The notes below the pieces were generated by a model. It had not been told where the DNA came from, searched no databases, and saw only the letters and a program-made list of their open reading frames with translations. The translations under genes were made by a program, and so were the position numbers. Below are positions 43,414 through 52,861 of a stretch of 64,000 nt of DNA, piece by piece. Positions within the stretch are counted from its first letter, which is position 1, and each line of letters starts with the position of its first letter. The stretch spans positions 692,001 to 756,000 of the forward strand of contig NZ_CP013021.1 of NCBI RefSeq assembly GCF_001420915.1. The letters are read 5' to 3'. Source of the DNA: Agarivorans gilvus. GTDB taxonomy: Bacteria > Pseudomonadota > Gammaproteobacteria > Enterobacterales > Celerinatantimonadaceae.

Positions 43414-45435
43414 ATGGACGCAAGCATTTTTTCTCAGTTAGTTTCTCAAATAAGTGTTGGAAAACACTTACCAGATGCAATCTATCTTCATAAAGATGCC
43501 TTTAGCGCTTTGCCTACTGCTTTGTCACAATTTATTCCTGCCGTAGCAAAAGCGGTAAATTTAGCTGATGATGAGTGGAATTTAGTGAAACTGTTTAAGA
43601 AAGAGTTTCGATTATCACTGCTTCATTATCCCGAATTTTGCAGTGACTCTTACCCCGCCTTAAAACAAAGTCTAAACATAGATTTAATAAGGCTTAGCCA
43701 TAAACTCACCCGTTACCAAGAATCTGACAACCCACCAATCTTGCACCGTAAAGAAACTATGATTCTGCCCGAGCATAAGCACTACCAAGAATTTGTGATT
43801 CTGACTCAAGAAGGTGAAAACGCCGGCTTATATGAAAATTCACGCCTAATTGGCTTTAAACGCTCCTGGGAAAACCTAATTGCGCGACATGGCTACGAAT
43901 TAGTAGACGGACGTTTATTTAGATGTTCAGCAATTCAACCGATTGAAGATGCAGGCATAGATCGCCACAAAACAGCAATTGTTCGCCATGAACTATCGGC
44001 CCCTATGAAAACCTTAGTAAAACACGGCTATTTAGAAGGCCAGTATTCAGTGTTTGATTATGGCTGCGGCCGAGGCGACGACTTAAGAGAGCTAGAAGCC
44101 CACGGCCTTGACGTATTAGGTTGGGATCCAAATTTTCAGCCCGACAATGACAAAGTTCATTCAGACATAATCAACATTGGCTTTGTTCTCAACGTAATTG
44201 AAGATCAAGATGAACGCCTCGATGCCCTACTTGGCGCTTGGGAGCTTAGCGATAAACTGTTAGTGGTAGCGGTGATGCTCGCCAATGAGAGCTACATCGC
44301 TCAATTTACGCCCTATAAAGACGGTGTAATAACTTCACGCAACACCTTTCAAAAGTATTACGCCCAATCTGAAATCAAAGCCTACATAGAGCGCAGCCTG
44401 CAAGAAGACGTCATTACAGTGGCACCAGGGATTTTTTACATTTTCAAAGACAAACTGGAAGAACAGCGCTACTTACAAAGTAAGTACAAGCGCCATCATC
44501 AATGGCAGCAACTCACCTCTCCAGAACCGGTTGGAGCAAAAGACAAAGCCAAATTGCTTATCACCCAAAATCAAACATTGTTTAATAGTTTTTGGAACAC
44601 TTGCTTAGACCTGGGCCGAATTCCCGCCAACGATGAATTCACCAATTCAGATCAAGTAAGAAATCTAATTGGCTCACACCGTAAAGTATTTAACTTACTG
44701 CAAGAGATGTACAACACAGCTGAGTTCCGGCAAGCAGAAAAAAGTCGCAAAGAAGATCTGCTGCTCTATTTTGCCATCGGTCTATTCGAAAAACGTAAAC
44801 CCTACACCCAACAACCCGAACCATTAAAACGCGACATTAAAGCGCTATTTAGTGACTATAAAACTGCCATTAACCTAGCTACCGAACTACTCTTTGCCAT
44901 TGCCGATTCAAACCTGATCAACCAACAATGCGAGAAAGCCCACCAATTACTACCGGCTAGCTTACTTAATCAAGGCCATTCACTGATTTTTCATAAAGAC
45001 TACCTTGACGAATTACCGCTATTACTCAGGGTGTACGTCGGTGCAGGGCTACAAATTTATGGCGAGTTAGATGAAAACATCGACCTCATTAAAATTCATA
45101 CTACATCAGGCAAACTTACCCTCACCGCCTATGACAATTTTGACCAGCCTGTACCCTATTTGGTAGAGCGCATAAAAATTAAAATGGCCGAGCAAGATAT
45201 AGATTTTTTTGATTATATTAATGAACAACGTCGCCCCCCGCTGCTCAACAAGCACTTATACATGCTTAGACAACACCCTAAATTTAAGCAGCAGTTAAGT
45301 TTTGATAAACGTTTAGCAAAGCTGATGGGCTACGAATATAAAATAGAAACCCAGATGCAACGCACTGAGTTCGAGATACTGCTAGATAAACACAATAAGC
45401 AAATCAAAGGCTTTTTATTAGCAACAAAACATTAA
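43414..45435 (+). CDS. DNA phosphorothioation-associated putative methyltransferase
   Basis: A 673-aa protein with a SAM-binding motif VFDYGCGRGDDLRELEAHGL (about residues 211-230) and the acidic end of the second strand in GWDPNF, so a Rossmann-type methyltransferase core. The sequence matches the large methyltransferase family found beside dnd genes, including the RHKTAIVRHELSAPMK segment before motif I. No DPPY/NPPY catalytic motif of DNA amino-methyltransferases is evident, so the substrate is unproven. AGGGG precedes the ATG. It is followed by 175 nt with palindromic elements and then dndB. Confidence 0.85.
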   Translation: MDASIFSQLVSQISVGKHLPDAIYLHKDAFSALPTALSQFIPAVAKAVNLADDEWNLVKLFKKEFRLSLLHYPEFCSDSYPALKQSLNIDLIRLSHKLTRYQESDNPPILHRKETMILPEHKHYQEFVILTQEGENAGLYENSRLIGFKRSWENLIARHGYELVDGRLFRCSAIQPIEDAGIDRHKTAIVRHELSAPMKTLVKHGYLEGQYSVFDYGCGRGDDLRELEAHGLDVLGWDPNFQPDNDKVHSDIINIGFVLNVIEDQDERLDALLGAWELSDKLLVVAVMLANESYIAQFTPYKDGVITSRNTFQKYYAQSEIKAYIERSLQEDVITVAPGIFYIFKDKLEEQRYLQSKYKRHHQWQQLTSPEPVGAKDKAKLLITQNQTLFNSFWNTCLDLGRIPANDEFTNSDQVRNLIGSHRKVFNLLQEMYNTAEFRQAEKSRKEDLLLYFAIGLFEKRKPYTQQPEPLKRDIKALFSDYKTAINLATELLFAIADSNLINQQCEKAHQLLPASLLNQGHSLIFHKDYLDELPLLLRVYVGAGLQIYGELDENIDLIKIHTTSGKLTLTAYDNFDQPVPYLVERIKIKMAEQDIDFFDYINEQRRPPLLNKHLYMLRQHPKFKQQLSFDKRLAKLMGYEYKIETQMQRTEFEILLDKHNKQIKGFLLATKH

Positions 45436-45476
45436 AAACAAGCATAGAAATTATGCCTTCTCCACTGTAGAATGCT

Positions 45477-45570
45477 CGTCGCATTTTGGCATACCATCGC
45501 AATCAAACGTAAAAAATGCAATCAATATATAACAAACCCACAATAAAGTTTGTCAAATTTTGACATACCA
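45477..45570 (+). promoter_or_regulatory. Candidate dndBCDE promoter/operator with repeated palindromic elements
   Basis: TGTCAAATTTTGACA (45551-45565) is a perfect palindrome around a central T. The surrounding GTCAAATTTTGACATACCA recurs imperfectly as GTCGCATTTTGGCATACCA at 45477-45495 (16 of 19 identical). Both lie within 135 nt upstream of dndB. DndB homologs are reported to repress their own operon, so these are candidate operators; that link is an inference. Confidence 0.55.
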
Positions 45571-45610
45571 GCTATCATTTTCGTCATTTACGACAAGCTA
45601 AAGACTGATT

Positions 45611-46690
45611 ATGCAAACTCAAGATTCTGGATATTGCTACTCTTTTCCGGCAGTAAGAGGTATTCAAGCGGGTCGCCCATTTTATATAGCAACCTGCCCA
45701 CTACGGATCATCCCCAAAATATTTAGCTACAACGAGGATGACGTTCCACCAGAGCTAAGGGCTCAAAGAACGTTAAACAAAACTCGTATACCTGAAATGG
45801 TGAAGTACCTGCTAGATAACCCTAAAGATTATGTATTTTCAGCATTAACAGCCTCCGTAGGTATTGATATCTCTTTTGACGATCATGAAAGTGCGCCTAA
45901 CTTAGGCACGCTGAAAATACCTATGGATGCACAAATACTGATTAATGATGGTCAACACCGCCGCAAAGCCATTGAAGAAGCGCTAAAGGAAAACCCCGAT
46001 CTCGGACAAGACAATATTCCGGTGTTGTTTTTTATCGATGAAGGTTTAACCAGAAGCCAACAAATGTTCGCCGACCTAAATAAATATGCGGTAAAACCAA
46101 GCCCGTCACTGGGTACGCTTTATGATCACCGAGATGAAAGCTCTGAATTAGCACGAGAATTAGCAACCAAAATTGCGCCTTTTATTGGGCTTACTGAGAT
46201 GGAAAAATCCAACATCAGCCCTAAATCTAACAAGCTATTTACCTTAAGTAGCATTAAACAATCGACTCGAGCGTTGTTAAGTAAAGGGCCAAAAGATGGC
46301 TTTAGCGATGATGAAAAAGCACTTGCAGCTGAGTTTTGGGATGAAGTTTCAAAGCATATGAAAGACTGGCAAATGGTGATCAACAAACAAGTTTCACCGG
46401 CTCAGCTACGCCAAGAGTATATTCACGCTCATGGGGTTGGCTTGCATGCTATTGGCGTCCTTGGCAAGCACCTACTTTGTCAAGAGCCCCAACACTGGAA
46501 ATTAAAACTACAAAAGCTAGCAAACGTGAATTGGCTAAAAACCAATCCGGAGTGGATAAAACGCAGTATGAATCACGGTAAGCTAAGTAAATCTACAACC
46601 AATATTCTGCTCACTGCGAATGCCCTTAAAATTGCACTTGATTTACCACTTAGCCCTGAAGAAAAAGCTCTAGAGAAACAACTATCATGA
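45611..46690 (+). CDS. dndB: DNA phosphorothioation regulator DndB
   Basis: A 359-aa member of the DGQHR-domain family, with DGQHR at residues 113-117 and ILINDGQHRRKAIEEAL around it. DndB modulates the level and pattern of phosphorothioation and acts as a transcriptional repressor in characterised systems. It is the first gene of dndBCDE; its stop overlaps the dndC start (ATGA), so translation is coupled. The ATG lacks a strong ribosome site. Confidence 0.95.
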   Translation: MQTQDSGYCYSFPAVRGIQAGRPFYIATCPLRIIPKIFSYNEDDVPPELRAQRTLNKTRIPEMVKYLLDNPKDYVFSALTASVGIDISFDDHESAPNLGTLKIPMDAQILINDGQHRRKAIEEALKENPDLGQDNIPVLFFIDEGLTRSQQMFADLNKYAVKPSPSLGTLYDHRDESSELARELATKIAPFIGLTEMEKSNISPKSNKLFTLSSIKQSTRALLSKGPKDGFSDDEKALAAEFWDEVSKHMKDWQMVINKQVSPAQLRQEYIHAHGVGLHAIGVLGKHLLCQEPQHWKLKLQKLANVNWLKTNPEWIKRSMNHGKLSKSTTNILLTANALKIALDLPLSPEEKALEKQLS

Positions 46691-48318
46691 TGAACGAGCT
46701 ACAACTAGCTGAAGATTTAGCTGAATACGAAGACTTTATTAATGCCGAAGACTTCGCAAACAACAAACTAAGCCATTACATCGCCGACGTACAGCGAGTT
46801 TACTGTGCAGACAATCGCCCTTGGGTAATCGGCTACAGCGGCGGTAAAGACTCATCGGCGGTTATGTCTCTTATATACATGGCGCTATTAGGCTTAGAAG
46901 CCAAAGATCGAAGCAAACCGATTTTCGTTGTTTCATCAGACACGTTAGTAGAAACCCCAGTTGTGGTAAACCATATTAAAAACTCGTTAGCGGCTATCGA
47001 AAAAGGAGCCAAACGAGATAATTTACCCATTAGCTGCCATAAAGTGGTACCTAAAAACACCCAAACCTTCTGGGCCAGTTTGTTGGGTAAAGGCTACCCA
47101 GCACCAACACGTTCATTCCGCTGGTGTACCGAAAGAATGAAAATCGACCCAGTTAGTGACTTTATAAAATCGAAAGTATCTCAATTTGAGGAAGTTATCG
47201 TAGTTCTTGGCTCGCGCAGCCAAGAAAGTGCCTCCCGGGCACAAGTCATTGCCAAGCACAAAATTGATGGTTCGCGACTGGCTCGCCATACCACCTTAGC
47301 CAATGCTTTCATCTATACACCAATTGATACTTGGGGGGTAGATGACGTATGGAAAATTCTACGCCTCTGTCACCTAGAAACTCAACAATCACCTTACGGC
47401 ACCAAAAATATTTGGAGCAATAAATACGACTTGGAATGGGAAAACCCTTGGGGTGGCAAAAACTTAGTTCTATGGAACTTATATAAAGATTCCTCTGGGC
47501 AAGGCGAATGCCCTATGGTCATAGACGAAACAACCCCGTCTTGTGGTAACTCACGCTTTGGCTGCTGGACCTGTACCGTAGTCACCAAAGACCGAGCTAT
47601 GGAAAGCCTCATCGAAAATGGTGAGCAATGGATGAAAGAGCTTTTAGAGTTTCGCAACAACTTAGCCGAAACAACTAAACCAGAGAATAAAGATGAATTT
47701 CGAAACTACAAACGCCGCACTGGTAAAGTAAGTTATCAATATGCGAAGGATGGCGAAGACATCGCCTCGGAACGTAAACATGTGCCAGGCCCATACTGGT
47801 TGAAATACCGACGCCAATGGCTAAGGGAGCTGCTGGAGTTAGATAAAAAATATAAAGCCGAAGGGCGAGAAATCGAACTCATTACCCAAGCAGAATTACA
47901 TGCAATACGCCAAGAATGGATCCACGATCCCAACGAACCCGATTGGGATGATTCACTGCCAACTATTTTCAGAGAAGTCTACGGGTATGACTTAGATTGG
48001 GTTTACGACGACAACGCCAGTTTTGGTAAAGATGACGCTCAACTAATCCATGAATTATGTGAAGACTTCGATATTGCACCAGAAATGATATTGAAATTAA
48101 TCGAGCTTGAAATGTCGATGGAAGGTCTCAGCCGCCGCAGTGGTATTAGTAACAAAATTGCCACTCTATTGAAGCAAGACTGGGGAAGCTTAGAAGAAAT
48201 TAAGCAAAAACATACCGCGCTTCAAAGTAAAGCTGACTTCGATATTCACCAACAAGAAATAGAGAACTATACCCTGCAACTTACAAGCTTAGATAAACAG
48301 CTGCAGAAAGAGTTTTAA
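46687..48318 (+). CDS. dndC: DNA phosphorothioation sulfurtransferase DndC
   Basis: PAPS-reductase-like ATP pyrophosphatase that hands sulfur from the desulfurase to DNA. The 543-aa protein has the PP-loop SGGKDS at residues 51-56. Candidate iron-sulfur cysteines are C147 (RWCTER), C275, C286, C293 and C296 (CGNSRFGCWTC), consistent with the reported 4Fe-4S cluster of DndC. It overlaps dndB by 4 nt and lies 8 nt before dndD. dndA is absent from the window, so IscS is the probable sulfur source. Confidence 0.97.
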   Translation: MMNELQLAEDLAEYEDFINAEDFANNKLSHYIADVQRVYCADNRPWVIGYSGGKDSSAVMSLIYMALLGLEAKDRSKPIFVVSSDTLVETPVVVNHIKNSLAAIEKGAKRDNLPISCHKVVPKNTQTFWASLLGKGYPAPTRSFRWCTERMKIDPVSDFIKSKVSQFEEVIVVLGSRSQESASRAQVIAKHKIDGSRLARHTTLANAFIYTPIDTWGVDDVWKILRLCHLETQQSPYGTKNIWSNKYDLEWENPWGGKNLVLWNLYKDSSGQGECPMVIDETTPSCGNSRFGCWTCTVVTKDRAMESLIENGEQWMKELLEFRNNLAETTKPENKDEFRNYKRRTGKVSYQYAKDGEDIASERKHVPGPYWLKYRRQWLRELLELDKKYKAEGREIELITQAELHAIRQEWIHDPNEPDWDDSLPTIFREVYGYDLDWVYDDNASFGKDDAQLIHELCEDFDIAPEMILKLIELEMSMEGLSRRSGISNKIATLLKQDWGSLEEIKQKHTALQSKADFDIHQQEIENYTLQLTSLDKQLQKEF

Positions 48319-48326
48319 CAACCAAT

Positions 48327-50336
48327 ATGCTGATTACAAAACTAACCTTAAATAATTTCCGTGTATTCCGGGGCGTTCACGAAATAGATCTCGCCCCTCT
48401 ACCTCCCCAAGTAAATGCTCGGGGAGAGGAAATTAGCTTTCCTAAACCCATTATTCTCTTTGGTGGACTAAATGGTGCTGGCAAAACATCCATCCTAACG
48501 GCTGTGCGCTTAGCGCTCTTTGGCCGCTTAGCCTTTAACCAAGCTTTTTCTAACAACCAATATATCGAAGTCCTAAACGAATTAATTCACAAAGGTATTG
48601 GTCATGGTGGCATTCAAGACCATGCTTCAATCGAATTAGAGTTTAAATACAGCCAAAACGGCGAAGAAAACACTTATAAGGTAATCCGCAGTTGGAAACA
48701 AGGCCAAAAAGATAAACTCAGTTTAGAGAAAGATGGGGCGCTACTTACTGAGCTTAATTATGAGCAATGCCAAGGCTTCTTAAATGAGCTCATTCCAAGT
48801 GGTATTGCAGATCTATTTTTCTTCGATGGCGAAAAAATAGCTGATTTAGCAGAAGATGAATCGGGTACCGTACTCAAAACCGCTGTACGTCGGTTACTAG
48901 GTTTAGATGTTATCGCAAAGCTCAAAAGTGACTTAGGTATTTTCCTTAAAAAAGAAGACGCGAAAACACTCAAACTCTCACTTAAAGAAGAGATTAATAC
49001 CCTAGATGAAAAACGCATTCGCCATGAACGTAATGCCGAAAAACAGCGCAACGAAGCTGATATCATTAGTACCCAAATCGAATTAAGCTCTCGAGACATT
49101 GCAAACTTAGAAGCAAAATTGTCTCAAAATGGTGGGGCGTGGGCAAAAACTAGAGAACAAGAACGAGACAAGGTTGAAACCTTACTTCAAGAAAAGGCCG
49201 AGTTAGAAAAACAGATCCGCATGGAAATGGAAACCAGCTTACCTTTCGCTCTTGCCCCCAACGCCATGCAACACTTACTAGGCCAAATAAAACAAGAACA
49301 ACAAATTAAGAAGAAACAAAACTTCGGTAATGAATTGGACGACTTCTTAATAACACTTCGCCGCAAATACCCTAGCTTTGATACTGAAATAGCCCAAGCC
49401 GCAATTACCGATAGCTTCAAAACTCATGTAGGTGAACTTGATTCAGCCAAACTTATATTAGATATTTCAGATCGCCAAGCCAACACTATCGAATATCAAA
49501 TTACCAAGCTTTCTCAAGACTCATTCGCTCGTTTTGATGCAGCGAGACAACGCCTTACAAAAGTAGAAGAGGAAATTGATAACGCCTCGAGTAATATCGC
49601 ACGAGCCCCAGAACAAGAACAAGTACAAGAAATAGTTACCAGTATACGAGAGTTAGATAAACAAAAAGAGAAGCTAATTCTTCAATATCGAGCAGCTCTC
49701 GAACACGCAAAAAATGAACTACGTCTCGCTTTAGATACAGCGAGACAAATCCAAAAATTACACGATAAAAATAAAGATCAGACGCATAAGAACCAAAGTG
49801 TAAGCAATGCACAAAACGCGGTTCTATTGTTAAATAAATTTGCAGAGCAACTGACCAAAGCACGAGTAAAACAACTTGAGAATGAATTTATTCAATCTTA
49901 CAAGAAGCTGGCGCGCAAAGAAGATCTACAACTAAGCGCAGCAATTAACCCATCGACTTTCGACGTTGAGCTAATGGCCGAACAAGGCATTAAAATCAAT
50001 CGTAAGGCGATGTCTGCAGGTGAAAAACAAATCTATGCGATATCGATCTTAGAAGCCTTAGGGCGCACCTCAGGCCGTAAATTGCCAATAATTATCGACA
50101 CGCCTCTCGGTCGTTTAGACTCGCATCACCGTGATAAGCTGGTTGAAAACTACTTCCCCCACGCCAGTCATCAGGTTGTGATCTTATCAACTGATACCGA
50201 GATCGATAAAAACTATACCAATCTCATCCAAGACGACATTGCCCGTAGCTACGAGATTTGTTTTAACGGCTCGACCAAGTCATCCAAACTCAAACCTGGC
50301 TACTTTTGGGAAAACACTAATAAGGAGGCTGTGTAA
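48327..50336 (+). CDS. dndD: DNA phosphorothioation ATPase DndD
   Basis: A 669-aa SMC/RecF-like ATPase. It has Walker A in GGLNGAGKTSIL (about residues 46-57), a long coiled-coil middle, the ABC-type signature in MSAGEKQIYAIS (about 560) and Walker B IIIDTPLGRLD (about 589-599). It is thought to use ATP to nick or remodel DNA for sulfur insertion. The stop and the dndE start overlap by one nucleotide (TAATG). Confidence 0.96.
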   Translation: MLITKLTLNNFRVFRGVHEIDLAPLPPQVNARGEEISFPKPIILFGGLNGAGKTSILTAVRLALFGRLAFNQAFSNNQYIEVLNELIHKGIGHGGIQDHASIELEFKYSQNGEENTYKVIRSWKQGQKDKLSLEKDGALLTELNYEQCQGFLNELIPSGIADLFFFDGEKIADLAEDESGTVLKTAVRRLLGLDVIAKLKSDLGIFLKKEDAKTLKLSLKEEINTLDEKRIRHERNAEKQRNEADIISTQIELSSRDIANLEAKLSQNGGAWAKTREQERDKVETLLQEKAELEKQIRMEMETSLPFALAPNAMQHLLGQIKQEQQIKKKQNFGNELDDFLITLRRKYPSFDTEIAQAAITDSFKTHVGELDSAKLILDISDRQANTIEYQITKLSQDSFARFDAARQRLTKVEEEIDNASSNIARAPEQEQVQEIVTSIRELDKQKEKLILQYRAALEHAKNELRLALDTARQIQKLHDKNKDQTHKNQSVSNAQNAVLLLNKFAEQLTKARVKQLENEFIQSYKKLARKEDLQLSAAINPSTFDVELMAEQGIKINRKAMSAGEKQIYAISILEALGRTSGRKLPIIIDTPLGRLDSHHRDKLVENYFPHASHQVVILSTDTEIDKNYTNLIQDDIARSYEICFNGSTKSSKLKPGYFWENTNKEAV

Positions 50337-50683
50337 TGCTCCCCAATCGCATGAATCTAACACGTTCAACGGAAGAACAATTAAAGAAATTAAAAGGCTA
50401 CACGGGTATTACACCAAACGTATCAGCACGTATTGCCTTCTTCCGTTCTATTGAGAGTGATTTCCGTTACCGAGGCCAAGCCGCCAAGTTAGATGGCTCA
50501 TTAATAATGGATAAATATACTTGGTTAGGAGACACCAGCGAAATAACAGAGCTAGTGCTAAAAATGTATTACCCAGAGCTAGATAATAAAGAATATCAAC
50601 AAGCTTGGGCAGCACATGTGGAAGATGGGATTGCTTCGATTAGAAACCACAAATTTTTGTCGCACCTTTCAAAATTACTTTAA
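50336..50683 (+). CDS. dndE: DNA phosphorothioation protein DndE
   Basis: A 115-aa DndE protein, the last gene of dndBCDE. It has MNLTRSTEEQLKKLKGYTGI and the ARIAFFRSIESDFRY segment typical of the family. DndE binds nicked DNA and forms tetramers in E. coli. It is followed after 10 nt by a hairpin between convergent operons. Confidence 0.94.
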   Translation: MLPNRMNLTRSTEEQLKKLKGYTGITPNVSARIAFFRSIESDFRYRGQAAKLDGSLIMDKYTWLGDTSEITELVLKMYYPELDNKEYQQAWAAHVEDGIASIRNHKFLSHLSKLL

Positions 50684-50693
50684 ATAAACCTGT

Positions 50694-50714
50694 CCCCGGA
50701 GTTAATATCCGGGG
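50694..50714. terminator. Hairpin between convergent dndE and AIPR genes
   Basis: CCCCGGA and TCCGGGG form a perfect 7-bp stem with a GTTAATA loop. T tracts are weak on both sides (ATCATTTCATATTTT on plus). It separates the two arms of the island. Confidence 0.6.
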
Positions 50715-50730
50715 ATCATTTCATATTTTA

Positions 50731-52533
50731 TTAACTAACTTTAGGAAAATATCGCTCTATAGCAGTTTTAATTTTTGCACCCTTGTAAAAATTCAGCATA
50801 TTGTTATCATTTTGGAAGCTGTCTTTAAAACCTTCCTCTCTAATCCAATTTTCGAAATCAACCCAACTAATCATTATATCTTCAACGACAACTGTTAAAT
50901 TTAAGCGAATCTCATCGAGTGAATATTTAGAAAATATTGCAGAAATAACTGCATATTTACCGTACCTAAATGCACTTCCAAATTTAGATACACTATATTT
51001 ATCATCTGATGTGCGATACTTTTTCTCCATATCTTTCAAGTTTAATAAAGCCTTAACAGCATATATGTAGGATTCATACTTTCCGCCATCAGATAAAAAA
51101 CTATCCACGCCATCACTACCAAACAACAGCTTCTTACTACCACTTCTCGCCAAACCTGGCTCAATAGTAGATGCAAAACAGCATCTAACGAGATCATCCC
51201 TCTTGATGAGCATACTTCTATCTAAATAACCTTTAGCGATACCATCTCCAAACTCCCCTCTTTTTCTTTCGTAATACAGGCCTGAGTGCATAAATGCATA
51301 CTTCTGAAACCTAATCTGGCTCTCCTGGTTTGCTTTTCTGTCCGCATCATCAATAGGGTTTTGTCGATTGGTAGCTTGACTAACATTTTCTACAATTTTT
51401 AAATGTTCAGGAAGAAAACCTGATAGTTTGTCTTCTTCATCATCTTCTTCATCAGTCTCAAAAGAAATAACTTTAACTAGGACTTCTTTACCATGAAAAT
51501 ACTCTTTTATTTTATCTTCATCTCCTTCTACTTCTTCATAAATTTTGCTCAAAGTAAATGCTGTTTGCCCACCATTTATTATCTGTGGCAAGCTTATGGA
51601 TAAAGAAGCTTTATTTTTCCTTCCTGTTTTCTCAGTGAAATAGCAACCGCTGCATACTATTGTTAGCCCATTATTATAGAGAGCAAATTCATTATTCTCG
51701 CTTTCCTTTAAAGTATTAACAATTTCGCTATTTACGGAGTTCTTCCGCATATCGAGATAACTTCTTGGGTTATAGTGGAGTATAGAATTTTTATATTTAT
51801 TCATTATTTTTGCGATTTCGATAGTGGGAACAAATAACACCGTAATATTTGCATCTACGCTACCTAAATCAGCATTGTATTGAATTCTAGGATGTTGAGA
51901 GTTAGCCAAATCAATACTAACTTCAAGATCTTCTCGGCTATAGTAATTACCGCTAACTACAGGATATACAAGTTCATCATATGCTAGATTGAAATCAATA
52001 ACTTTACTTTCATAACCACCCGTAAGTTTTTCTAACTTGTTTTTGTCGTATCTACAATTGGCTAAAATAATTACATTATATTCATACTTAGCTTTGTGCT
52101 TCAATTTATCAAGTTCATCTTGAAACCCCTTGACTTTGCCATTGTATTTATTACCATTTTCACAACTTTCTTCACCATCAAGAATTCGAGTTATATCCAT
52201 CTTTAACAACTCATCGATTTCAATCTCTTTTGATTCAAAGTTTTTCTTACTATGTCTGAATTTAGATTGTATTATGTTAATAGACTTACTATCTTTATCG
52301 ATATAGTACGCATCAATACCACCATCATTTGAGCCGTCCAGTATCAACAACTCTCTCTCAAGAAAGTCCAACATACCAAACTTAGCCATGAGATAGAGAT
52401 GTATATATGCTCGAGATCTAGCTTGCTCTAGTTTTTTGTCATCATCGACACTGTATAGTTTCTTATATTTAACCGGAGCTTCAGAAATAATCTTATCTAG
52501 AATATTAATAAGAGTACTGTATTTACTATTCAT
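50731..52533 (-). CDS. AIPR-family protein with PD-(D/E)xK-like N-terminal nuclease motif
   Basis: A 600-aa protein of the abortive infection phage resistance (AIPR) family, shown by LYNNGLTIVCSG and LPQIINGGQTAFTLSKI. Near the N terminus is a restriction-endonuclease-like pattern: E36, D74 in NDGGIDAYYID, and Q89-x-K91 in IIQSKF, a QxK variant of PD-(D/E)xK. The open frame extends to 52569, but that part lies in the dptH relic; MNSKYST at 52533 with AAGG upstream is the better start. The gene looks distinctly more AT-rich than the dnd genes, a sign of separate origin. A nuclease that attacks foreign or mis-modified DNA is plausible but unproven. Confidence 0.85.
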   Translation of the reverse strand: MNSKYSTLINILDKIISEAPVKYKKLYSVDDDKKLEQARSRAYIHLYLMAKFGMLDFLERELLILDGSNDGGIDAYYIDKDSKSINIIQSKFRHSKKNFESKEIEIDELLKMDITRILDGEESCENGNKYNGKVKGFQDELDKLKHKAKYEYNVIILANCRYDKNKLEKLTGGYESKVIDFNLAYDELVYPVVSGNYYSREDLEVSIDLANSQHPRIQYNADLGSVDANITVLFVPTIEIAKIMNKYKNSILHYNPRSYLDMRKNSVNSEIVNTLKESENNEFALYNNGLTIVCSGCYFTEKTGRKNKASLSISLPQIINGGQTAFTLSKIYEEVEGDEDKIKEYFHGKEVLVKVISFETDEEDDEEDKLSGFLPEHLKIVENVSQATNRQNPIDDADRKANQESQIRFQKYAFMHSGLYYERKRGEFGDGIAKGYLDRSMLIKRDDLVRCCFASTIEPGLARSGSKKLLFGSDGVDSFLSDGGKYESYIYAVKALLNLKDMEKKYRTSDDKYSVSKFGSAFRYGKYAVISAIFSKYSLDEIRLNLTVVVEDIMISWVDFENWIREEGFKDSFQNDNNMLNFYKGAKIKTAIERYFPKVS

Positions 52534-52563
52534 TAAACACGACCTTTTGGTTATTTTTATAGA

Positions 52564-52826
52564 TCCCAAGATTCTCTATATCGCACCTTGAATATCTTCT
52601 TGGCACCTTCGATGTATAAACTATAATGATTCTCTAAATTATTAATGGTTTTACATAAGCTTCTCTTATTCGGATTTTTCATTCACGCTAAAGATGGCTT
52701 TAAATGCCTGAAGTTTAAGCTTGGCAATACGAAGAAGAATCTAGGTAATCACGTCGCTGGGTAATCATTTTCATCGTTTGGAAGTGAATGGTGTCTTGAT
52801 TCCGACAAATAGCCCTTGCCATATTT
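52564..52826 (-). pseudogene. Decayed second copy of the dptH 3' end
   Basis: About 263 nt aligns to the last 265 or so nt of dptH (53249-53514) with few gaps. The minus strand encodes INNLENHYSLYIEGAKKIFK, against the DptH C-terminal INKLEKHYSLYIDGAKKIVK. The copy has in-frame stop codons (one at 52666-52668), at least one single-base insertion, and no start. It sits between the 116-aa gene and the AIPR start, so it is a scar of a duplication or exchange of the dptH downstream region. Confidence 0.88.
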
Positions 52827-52861
52827 TTTATACGACAGATAAACTCTGATATATATCGGAT

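Noticed and set aside
52534..52569. Upstream extension of the AIPR protein to 52569
   Set aside because: Those 12 codons fall in the end of the dptH relic and lack a ribosome site; the ATG at 52533 is better supported.
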